Shown here piece after piece: positions 59,546-64,000 of a DNA stretch of 64,000 bases (position 1 is its first letter; each line of letters opens with the position of its first letter). The notes under the pieces are model-generated. The model ran no database searches. It was given only the letters and a program-made list of their open reading frames with translations, and was not told where the DNA came from. The stretch spans positions 808,501 through 872,500 of the forward strand of contig NZ_CP072347.1 of NCBI RefSeq assembly GCF_018127925.1. The letters run 5' to 3'. The stretch is from Prevotella melaninogenica (GTDB lineage: Bacteria; Bacteroidota; Bacteroidia; Bacteroidales; Bacteroidaceae). The position numbers and the translations under genes were made by a program.

Positions 59546-59554
59546 ATGTGGTTA

Positions 59555-59562
59555 CAAATATA
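59555..59562 (-). promoter_or_regulatory. promoter -7 box for the FG-GAP/DUF3160/CapA operon
   Basis: TATATTTG on the minus strand, 9 bp before the first start codon. Confidence 0.5.
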
Positions 59563-59591
59563 GGCACTTTAACGGATAAAACAAAATATTT

Positions 59592-59941
59592 CAAATAAAA
59601 AATCCTGATTTCACCGACGTGAAATCAGGACTGGCTGAGTGTCTTCGAAATCCCAATATGAGATAGAGTGGGACTCGTGACAATTTTGTTATCCTTCACC
59701 TTAAAAAACTAACCTATGTATTTCGTACTCTTATTTGCGTGAATTATCCTTGCGTGGTTAACGCAACTAAGTAGCAATATATTGCTTTTGATGTCTTTAG
59801 TAAAATAGTTTTTTTAACCTCTTTTCATCTCATACAAGTCAAATTTAATCTCAACTTGGCTTGTGAATACTATAGAGGATTTGTTTCTTTTTGTCTTAAA
59901 CAATCTGTGTTATGTTGTTGTTATCATCCTCTAATTCTATA
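59592..59941 (-). ncRNA. candidate noncoding RNA 2
   Basis: A consensus promoter (TTTG-N20-TATCTTTG, -7 box 59946-59953, minus strand) and a textbook terminator (12-bp perfect stem 59603-59630, TCCTGATTTCAC-CGAC-GTGAAATCAGGA, then a T run on the minus strand) delimit ~350 nt without a credible reading frame. It shares short motifs with candidate ncRNA 1: AGATTGTTTA, a GGTTAG..TTTTT stretch and GG(A/G)TAACAA. The tmRNA and RNase P cores were not recognised. Confidence 0.5.
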
Positions 59942-59945
59942 TATG

Positions 59946-59953
59946 CAAAGATA
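59946..59953 (-). promoter_or_regulatory. promoter -7 box of candidate ncRNA 2
   Basis: TATCTTTG followed by C, with TTTG 20 bp upstream. Between here and 60243 the sequence is AT-rich and empty. Confidence 0.6.
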
Positions 59954-60243
59954 GAATATAATATTCAATCAAGCAAATTTTTTGTTTAGATTACTATTCC
60001 TTTAACATAAAATTAACTATAATGACCTCTAAACGCATTGTTTTTGTTTGGTTTTCTACCATTTTTTATATTCTTTATGTCTAAAACGCTATTTTCTCTA
60101 TTTTTATTCCAGCATGTTATTTTTACTTTAAGAATTTATTGCTATTCTATTTTTTAGTCGAGTGTTAACTTAGATATCGTTGTTTAGAATCCAATTTGTT
60201 ATTGTTTTGTCATGATTTTTCATTCCATTTATAAGTAAGATAT

Positions 60244-60339
60244 GCTCTTTGGGCTTCAAGAAGACGCCTAATAGGCTTGCAAAAGGTGCCCTTTTGGAGT
60301 CTAAGTAACGCCCTTTTGAAGTCCAATTAAGCACCTTTT
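60244..60339 (+). repeat. 22-bp tandem array, GCCCTTTTGAAGTC family, copy 3
   Basis: Units start at 60244, 60266, 60288 and 60310 with a partial fifth (CACCTTTT). Unit order and register match 27404-27499. 60340-60638 downstream is AT-rich with no gene seen. Confidence 0.85.
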
Positions 60340-60638
60340 AGTTTACGGTTTTGTAACAGTCTGATAGTCTTTGGTTTACAATAGTCTTGTAAACGGTATA
60401 TTTTGACAGGTTTTTAAGCCTTTCAATCCTTTGTTTTTGTAATAAAATTTCTTGTAGTTGATAATTGTTTTATGTGCCTATATTTATCAGCTTTTCTTAT
60501 CAGATTTGTGTTATAACTAATGAGGTAGGGTAGGTTCTATAGCAAGTAAGTCTACAAAAGAGTCTAAAAAGTTTCTTTTGGTTTATCTTTTAGAAGAAAA
60601 ACGTTACAGAGAAAGGGGCTTATCTCCTTAGAATTATG

Positions 60639-60646
60639 TATCTTTG
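60639..60646 (+). promoter_or_regulatory. promoter -7 box for the nucleotidyltransferase gene
   Basis: TATCTTTG followed by CAGGG; the ATG begins 6 bp after the box, so the transcript is expected to start at or next to the start codon. Confidence 0.6.
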
Positions 60647-60651
60647 CAGGG

Positions 60652-62280
60652 ATGAAATTCGCAATTATTGCAGCTGGCGACGGTTCACGACTGGCTCAAG
60701 ATGGTATCACCGAACCCAAACCATTGGTGAAGGTAAGGGGAGAACGGCTCATAGACAGATTAATAAGGATTTTCATGGGAAATAATGCCACGGAGATTGT
60801 TGTTATCTGTAATGAGCAGATGGCTGATGTGGCAAGTCATTTGAAGATGATACAAGACGAAGGTTTGAATGGTTTGCCCATCCCGTTGCGTTTTGTTGTA
60901 AAGTCAACGCCGAGTTCGATGCATAGTTTTTTTGAATTGCGCGACTTTCTTCGTGATGACCCTTTTATCATAACAACAGTCGATACAATCTTTGACGAGA
61001 GAGAGTTTCATGATTACGTCTTATCCTTTCAATATAAGATAGCACAGGGGACAGACGCTTTGATGGGTGTTACAGACTATATTGATGATGAAAAACCACT
61101 TTATGTCGGTGTTGATAATGTCATGCGTATTAATGGTTATTACGATAATGCACAAGTAGATTCTCACTTTATTTCTGCAGGTATATATGGTTTGACAGCT
61201 CCTTCGCTTAATATTCTTGAAGCTTGTATAGAGAAAGGTGAGAGGCGGATGCGTAATTTTCAGCGTGCATTGGTTGCAGCTGGCTTGCGAATAGAAGCTC
61301 ATCCGCTGACAAAGGTGTTTGATATTGACCATATAGATGATATAAGAAAGGCTGATGAAGGAGTAAATAACTTATCTTCTTGTTGTAAGGGGAAAACCCT
61401 GTTGATACAACGTGCAGCCTACTATTCACCTAATTCTGAGGAGAAAGACTTAGCTGTATTGCAAGAGGTTGGTTGCTTTTTTGACGATGCTAAGATAATT
61501 AGTGAAGATGAATTCGTTGAAAACTTTAGTACTGATAATCAGTTAATTTCAGCTGAATCGGTAGGCGCTGTAAATGTGTATTACCAAATTATTTCTATGG
61601 CTCGCAGTCCCAAAGCGTTAGATTGTCTTGAGCAGTTGGAGCAGAGAGGCATACGAGTTCTTAACCCATCGGTTGGAGTTCGGGCTTGTCAAAGGAGTAA
61701 TGTAGATAAGGTGATGCGTGAAAACTATCTCCCATTGCCACCTGATAAGGGGAATGATGGCTATTGGGTAAAGCGTGCTGATACTACCGCTCAAAGCAAA
61801 GAAGACGTCTGTTTCTGTCATGATTGGTCAGAAGTCGAAAAGATAAAATCAACCTTTATGCAGCGTGGTATCACAGATGTTGTGACGCAAGCACACGTAA
61901 AAGGTGACGTTGTGAAGTTTTATGGTGTTGAAGGTACTGGCTTTTTCCGTTATTATTATTCAGGTGATGATACTGAAACAAAGTTTGGTGATGAAGAAAG
62001 GAATGGTAAACCGCAGTATTATCCATTTTCATCTTCTGACTTACAAACTGATGCGGAGAAGTTATCTTGTTTACTACAGACGCCTATTTATGGTGGTGAT
62101 GCGATAGTACGGGAAGACGGCAGTTATGTTATCATTGACTTTAATGACTTCCCCAGTTTCTCAAAATGCAGGAAAGAAGCTGCTAAGGCAATCTTTGAAC
62201 GAGTAAAACTGGCGGTTGAGTGTTCTCCCAAAGCTTCCTTTAATGAGAAGTGTAAGAATGATGTGAGTAGTTGTAGTTAG
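60652..62280 (+). CDS. nucleotidyltransferase fused to an ATP-grasp-like domain
   Basis: A 542-residue two-domain enzyme. Residues 1-~235 are a sugar/alditol-phosphate nucleotidyltransferase: AIIAAGDGSRLAQDG (the GxGxR loop), EPKPLVKVRGERLIDR and VDTIFDEREFHDYVLSF. From about 245 it reads like an ATP-grasp ligase/kinase: NPSVGVRACQRSNVDKVM, YWVKRADTTAQS, FYGVEGTGFFRYYYSG, GGDAIVREDGSYVIIDFNDFPSFSKCR, the last with acidic metal ligands. It is followed by a CDP-alcohol phosphatidyltransferase and a HAD hydrolase, so an activated head group for an unusual phospholipid is a sound inference; inositol phosphate is one candidate. The mRNA looks leaderless. Confidence 0.72.
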   Translation: MKFAIIAAGDGSRLAQDGITEPKPLVKVRGERLIDRLIRIFMGNNATEIVVICNEQMADVASHLKMIQDEGLNGLPIPLRFVVKSTPSSMHSFFELRDFLRDDPFIITTVDTIFDEREFHDYVLSFQYKIAQGTDALMGVTDYIDDEKPLYVGVDNVMRINGYYDNAQVDSHFISAGIYGLTAPSLNILEACIEKGERRMRNFQRALVAAGLRIEAHPLTKVFDIDHIDDIRKADEGVNNLSSCCKGKTLLIQRAAYYSPNSEEKDLAVLQEVGCFFDDAKIISEDEFVENFSTDNQLISAESVGAVNVYYQIISMARSPKALDCLEQLEQRGIRVLNPSVGVRACQRSNVDKVMRENYLPLPPDKGNDGYWVKRADTTAQSKEDVCFCHDWSEVEKIKSTFMQRGITDVVTQAHVKGDVVKFYGVEGTGFFRYYYSGDDTETKFGDEERNGKPQYYPFSSSDLQTDAEKLSCLLQTPIYGGDAIVREDGSYVIIDFNDFPSFSKCRKEAAKAIFERVKLAVECSPKASFNEKCKNDVSSCS

Positions 62281-62332
62281 TTGATAATCAATTGTTATTC
62301 AACTTAAATCACCTGTAAATAATCAGAAAATA

Positions 62333-63376
62333 ATGATGAAAGAACAACAAAATAACAGAGTATCTGCTCAGCAAAAAGGAGACAATTCTCATTTAACCAT
62401 ACAGAGTTCTTCTCCCTATTTGGGCGAAGGACAAGAAAGTAAGATGGGATTTTTCAGTCTCCTTCGCGCCTCTTTCAAGTCTATGGACACGGAAGAATGG
62501 CTTGATATTTATTTTACTCGTCCCATAGGTTTGGCATTTGCCCTGTTCTGGCATCGCTTGGGTGTTACACCTAATACTATTACCATTCTTTCTATCTTCC
62601 TTGGAATTGGTGCGGGTGTAATGTTTTACTTTACAGATACCTTGCATAATATCATTGGAATTATTCTCTTGATGTTAGCAAACTTTTGTGATTCAACAGA
62701 CGGACAGTTGGCACGGCTTACTCGTCAACAATCTATGAAAGGTCGCTGTTTAGATGGTTTTGCAGGCGATGTGTGGTTCTTCTCAATCTATCTTGCTATT
62801 GTCTTACGACTGTGGTATCAGCCAATGCCTGGCACATCAGAGGTGTGGGGCTTTTGGGGATTAGCCTTGGCAGCCATTGCAAGTTTGTTATGTCACTCTC
62901 CACAAAGTTCATTGAGCGACTATTATCGACAGATTCATCTTTATTTCTTGAAGGGTAAAGAAGGTTCAGAACTTGACTCATACGAACGCGAACACGCTAT
63001 TGTCGAAAGCTTGAAAGGAAAGAAGGGAGTCTTTTGGGACCGTGCTTTTCATAGTAATTATCAACGTTATTGTAGGAGTCAGGAGCGTAGAACCCCTGCT
63101 TTTCAGAAGTTTCATGCAGTATTGATAGAGAAGTACGGAGGAATAGATAAGGTGCCACAGGAACTCAGAGATCGTTTCTTGGCAGGTAGCAGACCGTTGA
63201 TGCCTTTTACAAACTTTCTTTCGTTCAACAGTCGTGCTATTCTTATCTACGTCACTTGCTTATTGAATTGTCCGTGGATATACTTTGTGTTTGAGGTTAG
63301 TTTATATAATCTTCTGTACATCTATATGCACAAACGGCACGAAGATTTGTGTAAAAGTCTTACGCCAAAAGTGTAA
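62333..63376 (+). CDS. CDP-alcohol phosphatidyltransferase family protein
   Basis: A 347-residue membrane enzyme. A 40-residue polar N-terminus precedes the catalytic stretch NFCDSTDGQLARLTRQQSMK and GRCLDGFAGD. This matches the family pattern DG-x2-AR-x8-G-x3-D-x3-D up to the last Asp, where Gly stands and Asp follows one residue later. Several membrane helices are visible (ITILSIFLGIGAGVMFYF, IGIILLMLANF, FWGLALAAIASLL and near the C-terminus). The soluble 170-residue insert after the third helix is longer than usual. It would transfer a polar alcohol to CDP-diacylglycerol or use a CDP-alcohol made by the upstream enzyme. Gap of 52 bp to the upstream gene, so same operon. Confidence 0.8.
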   Translation: MMKEQQNNRVSAQQKGDNSHLTIQSSSPYLGEGQESKMGFFSLLRASFKSMDTEEWLDIYFTRPIGLAFALFWHRLGVTPNTITILSIFLGIGAGVMFYFTDTLHNIIGIILLMLANFCDSTDGQLARLTRQQSMKGRCLDGFAGDVWFFSIYLAIVLRLWYQPMPGTSEVWGFWGLALAAIASLLCHSPQSSLSDYYRQIHLYFLKGKEGSELDSYEREHAIVESLKGKKGVFWDRAFHSNYQRYCRSQERRTPAFQKFHAVLIEKYGGIDKVPQELRDRFLAGSRPLMPFTNFLSFNSRAILIYVTCLLNCPWIYFVFEVSLYNLLYIYMHKRHEDLCKSLTPKV

Positions 63377-63496
63377 ATTATATGTTTCTTTGACTGTAAT
63401 TAAAATTGAAAATAGGTTGAAGATTTACTTTTCCTGTTCATCATTTAATGTTGAATGACAGTCTATTACAATCTAATATTGCTTAAACCATTTAGA

Positions 63497-64000
63497 ATGA
63501 ACAAAGAGTTAAACGATATATCATTAAGAACAAAGAGAACACACGCTACTCAATGTGATGAGGAGGGAGGGTTAACTCTCCTCTTTGACTTTGGTGGTAC
63601 GCTTGATACAGCAGGTTGTCACTGGGGAAAGTTCCTTTGGTATGCATACAAAAGAAACGGAATTCCTGTGACAGAAGAGCAGTTTCGTGAAGCCTATGTA
63701 CATGCAGAACGTACCTTAGGAGAGCAGCCTATTATACGGTCACACGACACATTTCTTTCGATGTTAACGTCTAAATTGAAATTAGAGTTTGAATACTTGG
63801 TTGACTGTGGCTGGTTGCCAGAGGATAAGGTTGAGGCTGAACGAATGCAAAAGGTTGTGGTACATGACGTCTATGAGAGGGTAAAAGCCAACATAGCAGA
63901 GAGTAGAGACGTGCTGTCGGAGTTAAAGAAGCATTATAGAATAGGCTTGGTAACAAACTTCTATGGCAACATGTCAGTTGTACTTGAGGAGTTTGGCTTA
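63497..64000 (+). CDS. HAD-superfamily hydrolase, partial
   Basis: The reading frame is open to the right edge (168 codons). The start ATG 63497 gives MNKELNDISLRTKRTHATQC before the HAD motif I LLFDFGGTLDTAG. Unlike the usual DxDxT/V, the second acidic position is Gly: DFGGT. That form is found in phosphatases of the 'FGGTL' HAD subgroup of Bacteroidetes. Motif II is the RIGLVTNFYGN strand. The catalytic C-terminal Lys and acidic motif IV are outside. It follows the phosphatidyltransferase by 120 bp and probably dephosphorylates a lipid or alcohol phosphate in the same pathway. Confidence 0.75.
   Translation, partial: MNKELNDISLRTKRTHATQCDEEGGLTLLFDFGGTLDTAGCHWGKFLWYAYKRNGIPVTEEQFREAYVHAERTLGEQPIIRSHDTFLSMLTSKLKLEFEYLVDCGWLPEDKVEAERMQKVVVHDVYERVKANIAESRDVLSELKKHYRIGLVTNFYGNMSVVLEEFGL

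Noticed and set aside
59592-59941. tmRNA or RNase P RNA
   Set aside because: No tRNA-like end, tag frame or conserved P4-type core was recognised, so the RNA is left as unassigned.
1-64000. DGR reverse transcriptase or template repeat inside the window
   Set aside because: No protein here has reverse-transcriptase motifs, and no noncoding near-copy of the variable regions with AAC codons was found. If the system exists its core is elsewhere.

Overview
The window looks like a chromosome segment of an oral-type Prevotella or a close Bacteroidales relative. The signs are about 40% G+C, repeated sigma-ABfr type promoters (-7 box TAnnTTTG, sometimes with TTTG 19-20 bp upstream), A-rich rather than Shine-Dalgarno leaders, an RprX/RprY-like two-component pair, several Bacteroidetes lipoproteins with the lipobox cysteine followed by A/E/G, HU-like proteins with charged tails, and an M6 protease with a Prevotella/Porphyromonas-style C-terminal sorting signature. 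The genus call rests on these features, not on a database search. No tRNA, rRNA or CRISPR was recognised.

Most of the window is housekeeping. 0-9.4 kb: partial ftsK, a 3'-5' exonuclease, rlmI-like methyltransferase, tilS, an outer-membrane beta-barrel protein and rprXY. 9.8-17.8 kb: the nadBAC operon for de novo NAD, a FAD-dependent dehydrogenase, and bifunctional thrA. 22.7-29.5 kb: zinc metallopeptidase, pheT-yebC and an acyl-CoA ligase. 33.4-49.7 kb: M6 protease, EFR1 flavodoxin-ferredoxin, comEC, truA, an EamA permease, dapA, recF with its DUF721 partner, a TPR protein with ribH, radA, a substrate-binding lipoprotein, a large TPR protein and an AlkD-like protein. 54.5-64 kb: an acidic hypothetical protein, a three-gene envelope operon (FG-GAP-like, DUF3160, CapA) and the start of a probable phospholipid head-group cluster (nucleotidyltransferase/ATP-grasp fusion, CDP-alcohol phosphatidyltransferase, HAD hydrolase).

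The unusual part is a paralogous cassette present three times: 18.1-21.1 kb (+), 30.3-33.2 kb (-) and 50.2-53.3 kb (+). Each has the same promoter, a long conserved leader RNA with terminator-like hairpins and a variable (AC)n tract, a 66-74 aa Cys/Gly/Glu-rich peptide gene, a fimbrillin-like lipoprotein ending in a C-type-lectin-like domain, a spacer with a locus-specific palindromic tandem array, and an HU-like DNA-binding protein gene. In cassettes 1 and 2 the last ~180 bp of the lipoprotein gene differ almost only at the first two positions of NNC codons between frozen blocks. That is what a diversity-generating retroelement (DGR) leaves on its variable region; no reverse transcriptase or template repeat is visible here, so any such element must act from elsewhere.

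The intergenic DNA carries a second theme: many short tandem arrays with a fixed period of 22-23 bp but unrelated sequences, some repeated at several loci. There is also a dispersed ~176-bp element with inverted ends, two probable minus-strand noncoding RNAs with good promoters and terminators, and two small protein genes (37 and 27 codons) that ordinary gene calling would miss.
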